From the NCBI RefSeq assembly GCF_002865645.1, contig NW_020194552.1, positions 248,001 through 312,000 on the forward strand: a stretch of 64,000 nt of DNA, written 5' to 3'. Made by a program: the position numbers and the translations under genes. Position 1 is the first letter of the stretch; each line of letters starts with the position of its first letter. This DNA comes from Hyaloscypha bicolor E (taxonomy: Eukaryota; Ascomycota; Leotiomycetes; Helotiales; Hyaloscyphaceae). The notes beneath the pieces are model-generated. The model was not told the DNA's origin. It was given only the letters and a program-made list of their open reading frames with translations, and made no database searches. Below, one piece after another: positions 1 to 13,814 of the stretch.

Positions 1-1446
1 TACTTCCTGGAAAATATAGCTATTTCATTTATAATAATAATAGTAATTCTTTAGCTATCTATTATAAAATAGATAATTAATAAAAAAATTATATTTTATA
101 TTTTACTATTTTAATAAAATTTCTAATATTTAGTATTTTTATATTACTTTTCTAAAAGAAATTAAAGAATTAATTTAATAAAATTATAAGAATCCAAATA
201 TTATATTAATATAATTTAGATTAAAATTATATAATATAAAATAAAATATATATTAGTCTTTTTTTAATTCTCTAATATATTTTTAATAATAATACTAAAA
301 ATATAATTTTTATATAAATGAATTCTGGTTCTTCTAGTAAAATTAAAGAAATTACTTTTAATATTAATAGAATTCCTATATTTAAAACTAGTTTCTTTTT
401 TATATAATTGGCTTCTATATTTAAATTAATTAATATTCTAATTCTAATTCTATATTTATTTTTTCTTATTTTAATAGTAATCTTAATTATTATTCTTATT
501 CTAGAAGCTTTACTTTCTATAATATAAATAAATATAATTATTATAGAATATCTTTATTTCTCGGCTTTTTTAGTTTTAAATATTTATATATTTTATAATT
601 AGACTTATTATAGTTATAGTAAATCGATTTCTTTTAATTTAAATAAGTAATAATACAAAAATCATAATATAAAATAATAGAATTATAAGATATTTATATT
701 TTATAATATTTTTATATCTTTTTTTTTAATATATTTAATTACTAAATTATTTTATAATTCTAGGCTATTATTTTAAAAATGTACTAGAAAGTAGAAGCTA
801 GTAATACTATATTCTTTTAGGGCTTCTTTTTTATATTTATAAGAAATATTTTATTAAAAAGCCTTATAATAATTACTTATTTTATATTTAAGTATTATAA
901 TTACTTTACTAGTAATATTATTTATTTTTAAGAATATTTTATATCTTATAAATATCTTATAATATTTTTTGAAATCTGTTTAAAATATATAGCCTGGAAC
1001 TATAAGGCCTTATAGTAAACTCAAGCTACTAAATTATATTTTAAAAAGTATTAAGAGTTTAAATATCCTATAATTCTATTATTTTATATTATAATTTTTA
1101 TATAATAATTCTTTTTCTAATAAATAAAACAAATTATATCCGGTTTTATAGATTTTAATATAGGTATTATATTAGATTTTATTATTATATCTTTACTATT
1201 TCGATTTTATAAATCTTATAATAGAAATATATTTCTCTTTTATTTTTTTTTAATTCTTTTTCTTTTTCTTTTTTCTTTTTCTTTTTTTTTATTATTCTAT
1301 TAGCTCTTTATTATATTTTTATTAAATAAATAGATTTAAATTATTTTTAATTCTTATAGCTATAAAAATAAGCTTTTTTTTTCTTATAAAATATTTCTTT
1401 AATAATTAATTTTATTTCAAATCTTTTATTTTAAGCTATTATTAGT

Positions 1447-1722
1447 TTACTAGTAATATATAATACTATTATATATTTATAGAATATTATTTATATAAGT
1501 TAATAAAGTTATTATTTTTTAGAAATAAGAATTATAGTATTATAGTATTAATATATAATTCCTAAATTTACTAAGCCTAATAGAAACTAGCTACTAGTTG
1601 AGTTACTTATATAATATAAGGTTATATAATTATTACTTATTACTTATATTTTATTACTTCTAATTATTTTTATATTATATAACTATATTATATAACTATT
1701 AATAATTATAGCTATACTAATA
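1447..1722 (-). repeat. Copia LTR, left copy (3' LTR)
   Basis: It aligns along its length with 13,529-13,814, with mostly transition-type differences. Shared landmarks include a central stretch reading ctagctactag near 1,590-1,600. Ends are approximate because RIP has blurred the terminal TG/CA bases. Confidence 0.8.
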
Positions 1723-1845
1723 TTAGAACCTCTTTAAAAAATATAAAAAATAGTACTTTCTTCTAATTATATACAAATTCCCTAATCCGGTCTAGTACTA
1801 GATTTCCCAAATACTTTATATATCTATATTACTTCTAAGGTTTTA

Positions 1846-1881
1846 GTTATATACTAAAGGCTATAGCCTTTTATATATAAC
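1846..1881. repeat. 36-base palindrome, copy in the Copia element
   Basis: Two 17-base arms (gttatatactaaaggct and agccttttatatataac) form a near-perfect inverted repeat, 124 bases inside the left Copia LTR. Nearly the same 36 bases occur at 4,988-5,023 just inside the left Gypsy LTR. Confidence 0.7.
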
Positions 1882-2109
1882 TTTTCTTTCTATAATATTT
1901 TCTTATTTTATATATCTATTTTCTATTCTATTTATACTCGACTTATTTCTCTATATCTAATTATATAGTACTTGTATTAATTAGATATTTAAGGGTATTT
2001 ATTAGCTTTAATTTTATTATAAAATTAGCAGAATTCAATTTTCTTTTAATTTATTTAACTTTTATAATCTCTCGTTATTTATATATTTAGTAAAGATATA
2101 TTATATTAA

Positions 2110-2470
2110 TTATTAGTTGCTTTTTTCGAGTACTTTCTAATTTAATAAAGTATATATATAATAATTTCGAATTTATATAAACTATTAATAGTAGTTTTAT
2201 TTCTAGTATTTTATTAATTATAGATTTAGCTAAAGTATTTATATTAAAGCTATAAGCTATATTATAGAATTCTAAAGCTAGAATACTTCTAGTAACTCTC
2301 TTATATTTAGTAGAGAACTAGTAAATAATATTAGTATATCTAGTTTTATTTACTAGAATTAGAATATATTCGATTTAGGAAAAGAGATCTCTATTATTTA
2401 TAAATAAAGTATTTATAAAAATAATTAAATATAAGAACTTTTTTACTAGCTTTATAAATCTTAGTTCTCT
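2110..2470 (-). pseudogene. Copia pol relic: RNase H region
   Basis: Read on the minus strand, with stops as RIP-damaged glutamine or tryptophan codons, the frame gives a recognisable Copia RNase H pattern. There is an FINTLFINNRDL stretch near 2,400 where the family has FTDASFANN, followed by a TRSILALEFYN-like stretch matching the conserved TRSVLASELY block, and an N-S-K-L-L-Y stretch matching the DSKSLYD block. The order and spacing match the family. Several stops remain, so it is not functional. Confidence 0.78.
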
Positions 2471-4630
2471 AGTAATATTTTTAATTTATTATTAAATATA
2501 CTTATTAAATACTTTTATATTAGTTTCTAAAGATTTAATAGTTTAAATAGTAATTAATAGGTTATATAAAGCTTCTGGTTAATAGACTAATATAATATAT
2601 ATTTCTCTAGTATATTAAGTAATATATTAGTTCTTAATAAAAAGATTTTAATAAATAGTACTTTTATTACTTATAGTAATAGTATTTTTTATAGAAATAG
2701 TTTAGAGGTTTTTATATTAGTATTCTTATATAAGAGTAATTCTAGTAGTATTTATATAAATAATATTTCTATTAAACTTGAAATTATAATTAAAAGTAAG
2801 AAATTTATATTTCTTAGCTAAAAACTTAGTTTTTTATAGCTTTAGTTATTTCGTTTTTATAAAATTATTAGTTCTAATAAATAGAGTATTATTAATTTAA
2901 AGGCTAATAATTCCGAAGAATTATAAGTTAACTATTCTATAAAAAGCTTATTAATATAATAGAAATAGTAAGTTTTAAACTAGTAATTTCTAGCTTCTAA
3001 TATATTATATAATAGTTTTATAATCTTTAGAACCGAATTATTCTTTAGATTTAGTTCTCTAATAAGCTTATAAAATAAATTAATATAAAAATTATAATTA
3101 AGTAAAATTATTAATTAGATATAAGCTTATAAGATATTATATAAATATAACTCTATAGTATTTATTATAATAATAGTAATACTATATATTTTTTATTATT
3201 ATTATTAGCTTAAATAGTTAGTCTCAATTTCTTAAACTTTCTTTTTATATTCTTATTCTTAATTTTATTAATAAACCAGAAATTAAAAATATATATTTCT
3301 TTTAGTATCTGAAATCTAAAAGTAATCTCAAATATATCTTTTTCTAAAAGGCTAATAACTTTAACTTAATAGAAGTTCTTATATAGGTTATTATCTTATA
3401 GGAATACTATAAAATCCGGGTTCTTATAAGAGTATTCTTTATTATACTTTAATAAAATAGCGGAAATAGTAAAAGAAATTATATTTATATTACTTTTAGT
3501 TTTATTATAAAGTTTAGAAATAGTTTTAAATTCGGGGCTATTAGTAATAATTTTAATATTTCCTATATAAAAGAGCTTTATAGAAAGTAAATAAAAGATA
3601 GTATTACTATATAATAAAGCTAGTATATAGTTTTTTCTATTAATGGCTATTAGCTTATATAATTTATTCTAATTATTAGATTAACTAGTATTTCCTTTAT
3701 ATTATATAAGAATATTCGAATTCAAGAAAAGTTTATAAATATTAATAATATTAAAACTATTTCGGGTATTTAGAATATTTGTAATTTAATATCTAGCTTA
3801 AAGCTTCTAAATTTCTACTATTATCTTTTTAAATACTACTAATTACTATAATATAATTAGTAATAAGATATTATATTTAGTTATTTGAAATAAAGTACTA
3901 TAAATTAAAAGAGTTAAAATAATATTATTAGGTTTAGTAGAATTATTAATAGCTTTAAAAGCTATTTAGAATATAGTATTTTTATTAATTTTATTAATTT
4001 TGGCTATAATAATAAAATAAATATATTAAATCGAATTATAGTAATATTTTATAATTCCGACGAAATTATAAGCTTTTATAAAAACGATTTTAATTTTAAT
4101 TCCTATAATATTTATAAGCTAAGTAAACTCTTTACTAATAAACTACTTTCCGGTATTTATTATAATCTAATTAGGAGAACCTAAATAGGTATTAATCTAA
4201 TATTACTTTAGGATATCCCAAATATATAATATACTAATATTTTAAAGCTATTAGCCGGCTTAATATTAAGTGCTTTTATTAATAATATAAAATATAGGCT
4301 TACTAGAAATATAGAAAATATTAATAATAATAGAATAGTTAAAGCTAATATTATTTTTTAGGTTAAACTTGAATTATTCTAGTAATTATTTGAATTTCTG
4401 GTATTACTTATAATACTTTATAAAGTATTTAAGGGCTTTTATATTAATATTATAGCCTGTTTATTCTAGTATATTTCGGAGTTTACTAATAAATAAATAA
4501 CTAAAATAGTAATATAGATATTATAATTCGATTTCTATAAAAAAGCAAGAATTATAAATAAAGAATTCGGAAATAAAGCTTTATAGAATAATATTCTAAA
4601 ATAGGAAAAAGTATTTAAAATATTATATTA

Positions 4631-4922
4631 TATATTATAAGTATAAGATCTAGAGCCTAAAAGATATAGTTAAACTATTTCTATTTCAATAATTTAAAGC
4701 TAAAAAGAGAAGAAGATCTTAAAGAAGTCTCGAATCTAAATAATTACAAGCTATATACGAGCCTATATACTAGTTTAAGCTCGGGGTTATATATAACTAT
4801 TAGATAACTATAGATATCTTATTTAGATACTAGATATTTCTTTTAGATATTAGATATTAGATGCCTTACTAGCTCTAGTCTAATTTCTACTAGTATTATA
4901 TATTATAATAATTATAATATTA
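4631..4922 (-). repeat. Gypsy LTR, left copy (3' LTR)
   Basis: It aligns with 10,497-10,762. Both share the stretch around ataagtataagatctagagcc and end in attataataa...taatatta. The left copy is longer by a short run of gatat-type repeats near 4,810-4,860. Confidence 0.83.
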
Positions 4923-4987
4923 TTCTTTTCTTTAAAATAAGCTTATTCCCGAGCTTTAAAAGTTCTTATTAAATTTTCAAGTTATAG

Positions 4988-5023
4988 GTTATATATTAAA
5001 GGCCAGGGCCTTTTATATATAAC
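4988..5023. repeat. 36-base palindrome, copy in the Gypsy element
   Basis: Arms gttatatattaaaggcc and ggccttttatatataac pair with one mismatch. It lies 66 bases inside the left LTR and is nearly identical to 1,846-1,881. Confidence 0.7.
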
Positions 5024-7479
5024 TTATAAGAATTTCTGTTTATATTATATAATTCTAGTAATATATTATTTTTAATATAGTCTAATTAATAGAAGAGATT
5101 TTAGGGTAATTCTGGCTATTTGAGGTTCTTATTATAAAAGCTCTCAAGAACTAGGGTACTATTATTTAATAAGAATATAAGATATTATTTCGGATCTAGA
5201 TTCTATTTTTTCTAATAAACTCGATATTTAAGCTTTCTATAAAATAGCTTTACTACTAGTATCTCTTAAACTTTATATTTCGTTTCTCTATTTTATAGTT
5301 CTAATAGTAGAGACTTCGGATTTGCTTATTCGGAAAGGGAATTACCTGGATCTTTATATAGTTTTTCTATATAAAATACCGGATATATTCTTATTAATTC
5401 TAATAATTTGAATTTAAAGAAATACTTTATTTATTCTAGAATTTTATATAGTTCTTCTATTTAGTAGGCTAGCTTATAACTTAGATAATTATTCTTCTAG
5501 TATTTTATAATAATTTATATCTTGTTTCTTATTCTGAAGTTTACTAATCTATAATACTTATTAGCTTAAATAGTATAATATTCTTATACTTATATTATAT
5601 TTTCTTATATTCTTTATTATAATTTATAGAGCCATATTACTAGAGCCTTTACTTCTTATCTATTTAGTTCTTTTTTCGGGATATTTAATTATATTTGGGT
5701 TTCCTAATTAAATAAGATTTGCGGTTTATAGTTCTTTTTTATAAGAAATAAAGACTAGTTTATAGTTTTATAAACTAAAGCTACTTACTAGTAATTAATT
5801 ATTACTATCTATTTATTTTAATTATTCTAGTAATAATTTATATAGAAATATAATTATTAGTTAAAATACTAATTAATAATCTTTATTTAGCTATTAGTTT
5901 AGAGATAATTAGTAATTAATAACTTGAGCTTTATACTAATATACTTATAGAACTTGTTCCAGAAATCTAATATAAACTAGAGCTCTTAATTAGATACTAT
6001 AGTCTCCGGAATACTAACTTAATAAACTATATAAGTAAGAAAAAAAGGCGCTATTTCTTTAATTATAACTATATCTCAAATAGGAATTATAATAGGACAT
6101 TTACTTAGGCAATTAATAAAAATTACTATTATATTATATTTATTTCTATTTTCTAGGTACTTTTTAAAATCTACTAATATATATTATTAGAAGTAGTTAG
6201 GAACTAGTAATAGATATAAGAATTCTGGCTTCTTATCTCTGGGAATATAGAATTATTAGTAAGTATAATAATTATTTCTATATTAATTAATATTTGTATT
6301 TTGGTCTAGATAGTAATAATAGGCCTAAAGAAGCTATTAAAGCTTGGCTTGTTCTAGGTATCTCATAAGAAGCTATATATATATCTTCTAAATAAGAATA
6401 GTATATAAGAGTATTTTAGGTATTATTATATTATTAGGTATAAATAGTTTACTATATTATAAGAAAAGGCCGTCTTATAATACCTAAATACTTTTTTTCT
6501 TATTTCTTGCCTTATTCTATAGTTTCTCTAGCTCTAGTAACTTTTAGTTCTTACTTAATAGCTTATTTACTAGCTAGATACTATTATACTAGATTTCTTT
6601 CTAAGCTAGGCTTATAAAGGCCTTAATTAGGGCTAACTAGAGATCCTATATAAGATTATTATTAATCTTGTATTATAAGAGGAGAATTTGGGTTTAATAG
6701 GCTATTATTATCTTATTCTAGGTAATTATATTCTTATACTTCTTATTTAGGGCATCTGCTTATTTATTTGACTTGCCTACCTAATATATAAGCTTGAAAT
6801 AATAATAGAAAAGATATTTTATTTAGTAAGCTTATTTTACTAAAAGCTTCTTTATAGTTATAAAGTATTTGAGAGCTTAATAGTTCGAGTAAATTATAAA
6901 GAGTACTTTCTATAGGCCTTTTAGCTCTGCTTATTATTTAGTTAAAAAGAGAATAATAATAAATATCTTTTTATTATAGATATTATAATTTAGCTTTACT
7001 AGCTATATAGTTTTAGAAAAGAATATTACCAGATACTAGAGTTCTATCTAGAGATCTTATTATAAAATACTAGCTATAACTTTATTTAATATATTTATCT
7101 TAATTGTAATAAAAAGGTTCGGGTTATAGTAATATAAAATTAGTATTAAGAATATAGCTTATTTTAGCTTTATAAAATCTTCTTAATACTAATCTATTTA
7201 TTTAAACGGAACTCTTTTATATATTAAAGCTATTAGGGGCTTTACTATATAACTATATTTTATAATAAAATACTAATAAAAATTATAAAAACCTAGAAAG
7301 CCTTATATTTTCTTAACTATTTTTAGTAATTATTAGTTCTTAATAATTATCTGAATTTATTTTAATACTTCTAGTAAAGATAATAAAGCCTAGATATTTT
7401 ATATAAGTAATCTTAAACTCTAATTTTTTAATATTTGCTTAGAGGCTAGTATTCTATAATTACTAAAGAATCTTTTATA

Positions 7480-7800
7480 TATAGTCTTTATATTTCAGGA
7501 GATTATTCGAGTAAATTAGAATATTATCTAAATAAGCTATATAAAAGATATTAAAGTAATTAAAAAAAAAATATTTATATATTTCTAATATATAATAAGG
7601 CTATTAGTTAGGCTTTCCAAAAAAAACTTTATATTTATAGGCTTTATATCTTATATAGAATATTATAAATTCTTCTAATTCTAGATCTATTTAAATCTAA
7701 TAGAATACTTATTAAATATCTAGCTTTATATAAACCTTGGCTTAGGCTAGCTATATAAGAATCTTATAAATAAGAAAAAGAAAATAATAATTCTTTAATA
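7480..7800 (-). pseudogene. Gypsy pol relic: reverse transcriptase core
   Basis: Minus-strand reading, with stops at former CAG/CAA/TGG codons, gives the landmarks of a Ty3/Gypsy reverse transcriptase in order: an AK-Y-KLDI block near 7,710-7,720, a Y-KAYKYKV-F block near 7,625, a P-Y-EIYKY-F block near 7,570-7,590, and a block corresponding to YLDDILIYS near 7,505-7,540 (seen as L-I-stop-I-I). The spacing fits the family. It is dead, with a stop in most blocks. Confidence 0.85.
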
Positions 7801-9148
7801 TTAAGTTATTTAACTTATAATAATTAATATAGAATTAGAGAGCTCTATTAGCCTTTTTTATAAAGAAAATCAGGAATATAAAAGAAGACTAGTTTAGTTT
7901 AATAAAGCTCTATTAGAGGTTCTTTTTAAGAAAATACTTAATTTCCCATAGCTTATAAATTAATTATTAATAAAGTAGGAAATACCCTAGATTCTCTAGG
8001 CCTTTGAGATTATTAATCTAAATCTTATAATTATATAATTAATATAGAAATAAGATATTTAATACTTTCTTTAAGAAAATATTTATGAAATTCTTAAACT
8101 CTTTTAATAAGACTCTTACTAGCTATTATAGCTCTGTTTTTTCTGGCTATTACTTGCCCGGAATAAACTTATTCTTTTACTATAACTCTAGCTCTTTATT
8201 AATCTCGAAAAATAATATTATAAAGAAAAAATTCTCTTTTTTCTATAGGTTTATCTAGAAAATAGCTAGTAAAATACCTATAATATTAACTATAGGCCTC
8301 GACTAGATCTTATAGCTTTTCTTTAGATAATATAGTTTTAATATTTCTATTTCTAGCTTAAAAGAAACTTCTATATTTCCTAAGGCCACTTGTATTTCTT
8401 TATAGTATTAAGCTTAATTCTTTTACTATATATAGCTTTCTAAGCCCGGTTTAAGAAAAGAATAAGGGAATTTCCTTTTTATAAGCTAGAGTTTCTAGAA
8501 CTTATTTATAGCTATAGCTTTATTTCTTTTATTTATATTTTCTTAATACTAGTTACTTTTCTCGGGTTTTAAGTTCTTATATATAATAATTAGGACCTTA
8601 TTCTAATTCTTCTTTCTAGGCTAATTATCTATTCTTATAATTAATTAGAATACTAGTATTTATAAACTATTATTATTTCAAAATTATATTATATTTACTT
8701 AGCCCTATAACTAGTATAAATACTAGGACCTTTTATTTATTAATTAAGAATATAAGCTTAATATAATAAATAATAAATATGGCCTACTTATTATTAAACT
8801 CTCTTATATTATAGAATAATATTAATTAAATAGGCTTAATATCTAGAAATTATTTAATTATTTTTATAAACTTGAAATTAATAAAAGTATATTTATTTAT
8901 TCTAGTATTAATAAAAGAAGAAGTTTTAATACCTAATCTATTATTACTAATTATATAAAGAAATATAAATATTTTACTTTCTAGTAGCTAGCTCAAATTA
9001 ACTTCTATTATATTTATATAATATAACTCTAAAAAGAAATCTTCTTTTAGGAGTCCTTATTTCTTTATTTTATATTCTTAAATAGCTTATTTATAGTAAG
9101 TACTACTAGCTTGGCTACTAAGACTTATTTAGTATATTTGGTTTTAGG

Positions 9149-9196
9149 CTTTAGATAGTTTCTAGATATATAACTAAATTTATTATAATTATAATA
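9149..9196 (-). pseudogene. Gypsy gag relic: CCHC zinc knuckle
   Basis: On the minus strand sixteen codons give tyrosines at positions 1, 4, 9 and 14. These are exactly the positions of C-x2-C-x4-H-x4-C in a retroviral-type zinc knuckle. TGT-to-TAT and CAT-to-TAT are both the products of RIP at CpA on one strand or the other, so all four zinc ligands were converted the same way. Serine at position 8 fits a mutated glycine. Confidence 0.7.
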
Positions 9197-10496
9197 TTTG
9201 AGATCTAAGAATCCGGGCTTTAGAATAATAGGCTTATTTATTACTAGGATCTTAGAAGCAGGCTTTATATAAGAAGTACTTCTTAAGCTTAGCTTATTTA
9301 TATCTTTATTAGCTTTCTTAAATACCTAGTTTTTCTTTTTATAATAAGCTCGGATCTACTAGTTATTTATAATATAATATTATATAAACTTTATAATATA
9401 AATAGCCGGGTTATTATAATATATAGCTATAGTTTCTTAAAGCTTCTAAATAAGCTTATTATTTAGGTTATTCTTAAAGTTCTATATATTAATATTTCTA
9501 TCTATTATATACTTTAGAAACAGAATATAGAATTCCTAAAAAATCTGGCCCTTTTTTATAAATAGCTCCTTAAAGGCTTACTAAGTATTATATTTCTTAT
9601 TCGGGTTACTATATAGCTTCTCTAGATAGGTATATAGTTCTCTAATAATCTCGTATATATATTAATTATTCTAGTTTAGGTAAGGAAAGATTAGTATAAG
9701 AATATAGCTATCTATTTGGCCGGAAATATAAATAATCTTAAGATTCTTTATCTAGTAAATATTAGAATTATTATAGAGCTTATTCTTAATCTAAACTAAC
9801 TAATTATTAAAGGTAATACTATTTTTAGTTATATTTTTAAAAATAGAAAGATTAGAGAATTTAACTAAATATCTATTTTCTGAAATAGAGGAACTAGTTA
9901 TTTCTATAGGCTATATAATAAGCTTTTTAATAATAGCTTTATTCTTTTATAAGGCTTACTTGGTTTCTATTAGCTAATTATAATAATTCTTATTATAGGT
10001 AAGAATATTATATGTTTTCAGAATTAGCTTAATAATCTTCTTATATAAAGCTTCTGGATTATAAAATAATTCTTAGAAGTTTGCCTTTAATAAGACAAGT
10101 TTCTTTTTTTTCTTAGCTCTCTAAAAAAGAATATTTCTCTTACTATAAGTATTAATAGGATATTTGAACTCCTTAGGAGATTTAATAAAAGGCTCTAGTT
10201 TACTTTCTAGTAATATACTAGTAGTATCTTATACTATAGCTTCTTCTAACTTACCTAATTATTCCGGAATTTACTTTCTTATAGATCTTTATTTAGTAAT
10301 AAGATTATTAGTCTATCTACTTACTTAACTAGTCTAGGGCTTTCTTGCCTAGTTATTCTAGGGCTTTCTTTTATTCTAATATTAGTTAACTAGTATAGAA
10401 ATAGCTATAATATATTATATTTATACTTATTAAAAACTAATTAAGTAAATATTATTTAAATCCTTTATAAGATTAAGAAATAAGAGAGCTTTAAAT

Positions 10497-10762
10497 TATA
10501 TTATAAGTATAAGATCTAGAGCCTAAAAAATATAGTTAGACTATTTCTATTTTAATAATTTAAAGCTAAAGAGAAAAGAAAATCTCAAAAGAGTTTCGGA
10601 TCTAAATAATTATAAGCTATATACGGGCCTATATACTAGTTTAAGTTCAGAGTTATATATAATTATTAGGTAATTATAAATACTTCTCTTAAATACTAGA
10701 TATCTTACTAGCTCTAGTCTAATTCCTACTAGTACTATATATTATAATAACCGTAATATTAT
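10497..10762 (-). repeat. Gypsy LTR, right copy (5' LTR)
   Basis: Partner of 4,631-4,922 in the same orientation; differences are mainly C/T and G/A. Confidence 0.83.
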
Positions 10763-13528
10763 AAATATAAAATATTTAGTAGAAATAATAAAATAATTAG
10801 TAAAATTATTAAAATAAACTCTTAGCTTATTTATATTAGCTAAGCTAAATAGAAATAAAATCTTTATAAATATAATATAGAATTATATTTACCTAATTAG
10901 TATTTTTATTATTATAAATTTAATAGAAAATATAGATTTAATACTAAACTAGATATTAATTTATTTTTTAGTAGTTTTATTAAGTTTAATACTATTATTA
11001 GTCTATTATAAAGCTTGGAATTAGTTAGAACTAGTAATTAAAAATCTAAAAACTCTAGTATTAATTATAATTCTATAAAAATAGTAAATATTATATTTTA
11101 ATATATTATTAATTATAAATATCTAGATATTTTCTATTTATTTAATAGGCTTTAAAATATAGTTTTCGCCTATTATTTAGTATATAAGAGAAAGGGAAAT
11201 AAGGTTATTTATAAGAATATTAGTTATAAAAATAATAGAAATAGAAGTAATAGAAATAGCTAGAAAGCTTTTAATAAAAATAAAATAAAAATCTAAATAA
11301 TATTTCTCTCTTTTATTTATTTCTACTAATAAGGCTTTAAAAGTATTATTCTTTAGTTTATTTTTACTATTCTTATTATTTTTATTTTTTTTATTTTAGT
11401 AATATACTATATATAGGTATTATTAAAGTATTTATTAAAATTATAAAAGTTTCGAGATCTAAATTAGTAAATATTTCTATTTTTAAATCGAGTCTTTTTA
11501 GTCTCTTATTTCTCTAATATATGTTTTTATAAGTAATATTCGGGTCTCGTATATATAAAATACAATTTCGAAGTATAATTATTATAATTATAAGACTTGA
11601 AATAGTTATTATAAGTTTCAAAATTATAGCTAGATTTATATTAATAATTTCCGGATAAATAATAGCTTAAAAGATTTTAAGAATAGTATTATTAATTAGT
11701 AAAAAGAATCTTAATATTAATTTATTATTTCTTTTTATAAATAGTAATAAATAATTAGAGCTTATTAATAAATTAGCCGAAATTAGGAAAAGAATCCGAG
11801 ACTATATATTAGTATATTAATATACCTTAATAGGAAATAATAATCTTATTATATAAGAATTCGGTATTTTATAAAGCAGGTACTAGTCTATATTATAATT
11901 TATATAGGCTATTAATTAGTAATTAAATAAGCTTAAATATTGTTTTTTTAGGATATTAAGTTATTATAGTTACTATTATAATAGTATTTTACTTATTTAA
12001 GTTTTAATATTAGAAACTAGGGCCTTTAAAGAAATTATAAATATTTATATAAGCCTTTTCATATATATTTTAAAAGAGCTAGTTATTATAAAAGTAATCT
12101 TATACTAGTTTCTTTAATATAATAGAGAAAGCTTTTACTAATACCTTTTATAGAAGCTTTATATATTAATAAATATTAAGAAAGATAATAAGTTTTTAAT
12201 TAGAACTATTATTAGTTCTATTATATTTTTATATTTCAATATATATTTTTACTATTTCTCTAATTAGCTTTATAGTAAAAGAGCTATTTAAAAGTAATAG
12301 AAATAATAAGAGATTATTAGTTTTAGTTTTCTATAATTTAATACTAGTAAAAGTAGTTATAGATAATAAAGAAATAATAAATAATAAAAAAATATAAGTA
12401 ATAATTAGTTTAATATATTAATTTCTTATAATACTATTATTTAGAAATATATATAATAAAATAATAAGGCTTGCTTTAAGATTTTATCTAGTAATAATAA
12501 TATTATTAGTAATTCAGATATATTATTCTTTTTTCTAAATAGTATTAATTAAGGATTATATAATAGTAAAATAATTATAGTTATATTTAATATAAATATT
12601 ACTATATTATAAAGTAGCTCGTAATTAATATAGTATATATTAATCTAGTTAATTAAATATCTTGAGATTAAAGTTACTAAAATTTTCCTTAAATAATTCT
12701 CAGAGATTCTTATTAGTTAATTTCTCTATTTTATACTAGAATAATCCAGTATTAAAATAATCTAGGATTTCCTTATAATTAGAGCTAGCTAAGTTAATAC
12801 TATTCTTCTATTTCTTTATTTATTTATATTTATTTTAAAGGTTTACTATCTCGAATCTTTAGAGCTAAACTCTTTCTAGTATATATATATATAATTTATA
12901 ATAAAAGGAATTTAAAAGTAAAGTAGTTTATAATAGATTTATAGAAAGGATTTAGTAATAAAAATATTCAGATATCTAATTAAAATACTAGATATCTAAT
13001 TTAGATATTAAATATTAGATATTTCAGATATCTAGAAGTATTAAAGATATTAGAATAAATATTTTATTCTTAAATATTTCGTTTATAATAAGAAATTTAG
13101 GAAATGAAATATTATAATTCCGGAAAAATCTAAAGCTTAAAAGACTCGATTTAATAATAAAATCGAAGTAGTAATTAAAAAGCTTTAAGAGTATATATAA
13201 AATATATATTCCGGAAAAAGTATTTTATAAATACGAGTATTATATAAGTAGAAAAGATAGTTTCTAAGAAAGTAGTTTTAGGGCTAAAAGAAATTAATTT
13301 TAAAAAATAATAGAAGTTAAATAATTAATTAATTAAATAGCTAATTACTTATTAATTAGTAAGAACTAGAATCTTCTCTTTTAGGCTACCGAATACTTTT
13401 TTATAAAGTTAATAAGTAATTCCCTTCTTTAATATAGCTAGATTAATATTACTAAAGGCTACTAAATACCTTTTTTAATATAATTATTTTATCTCTAATT
13501 TATAAATATTAACTAATTAGTATTAATT

Positions 13529-13814
13529 TATTAGTAATATATAATATTATTATATATTTATAAAATACTATTTATATAAATTAGTAAAGTTATTATTCTT
13601 TAGAAATAAGAATTATAGTATTATAGTATTAATATATAATCTCTAAATCTATTAAGTCTAATAGAGACTAGCTACTAGTCGAGTTACTTATATAATATAA
13701 GGTTATATAATTATTACTTGTTATATATATCCCGTTACCTCTAGTTATTTCTATATTATATAATTATATTATATAATTATATTATATAATTATTAATAAC
13801 TATAGCTATATTAA
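13529..13814 (-). repeat. Copia LTR, right copy (5' LTR)
   Basis: Partner of 1,447-1,722 in the same orientation, 12.1 kb away because of the nested Gypsy element. Confidence 0.8.

Larger units (their letters stand above)
4631..10762 (-). mobile_element. Ty3/Gypsy LTR retrotransposon, RIP-dead, inserted in the Copia element
   Basis: Direct repeats at 4,631-4,922 and 10,497-10,762 bound a 6.1-kb unit. On the minus strand the order is right LTR, gag zinc knuckle (9,149-9,196), reverse transcriptase (7,480-7,800), left LTR, as expected for a Ty3/Gypsy element reading leftwards. RNase H and integrase should lie at about 5,100-7,200; I did not resolve them. All readings contain many stops. I could not identify a clean target-site duplication in the AT-rich flanks. 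It lies inside the Copia element, so it is the younger insertion. Confidence 0.85.
1447..13814 (-). mobile_element. Ty1/Copia LTR retrotransposon, RIP-dead, split by a nested element
   Basis: Two alignable direct repeats of about 280 bases (1,447-1,722 and 13,529-13,814) bound this element. On the minus strand at about 2,110-2,470 a degraded Copia RNase H reading is visible, next to the left repeat, where the 3' end of a Copia pol gene should be. Orientation is therefore minus, with the 5' LTR on the right. Removing the Gypsy insertion (4,631-10,762) leaves about 6.2 kb, a normal Copia length. The part at 10,763-13,528 should hold gag and the start of pol, but I could not read domains there. 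Confidence 0.8.

Noticed and set aside
7215..7253. Third possible copy of the shared palindrome
   Set aside because: Arms pair poorly and it falls in the Gypsy coding relic, so chance similarity in AT-rich DNA is likelier.
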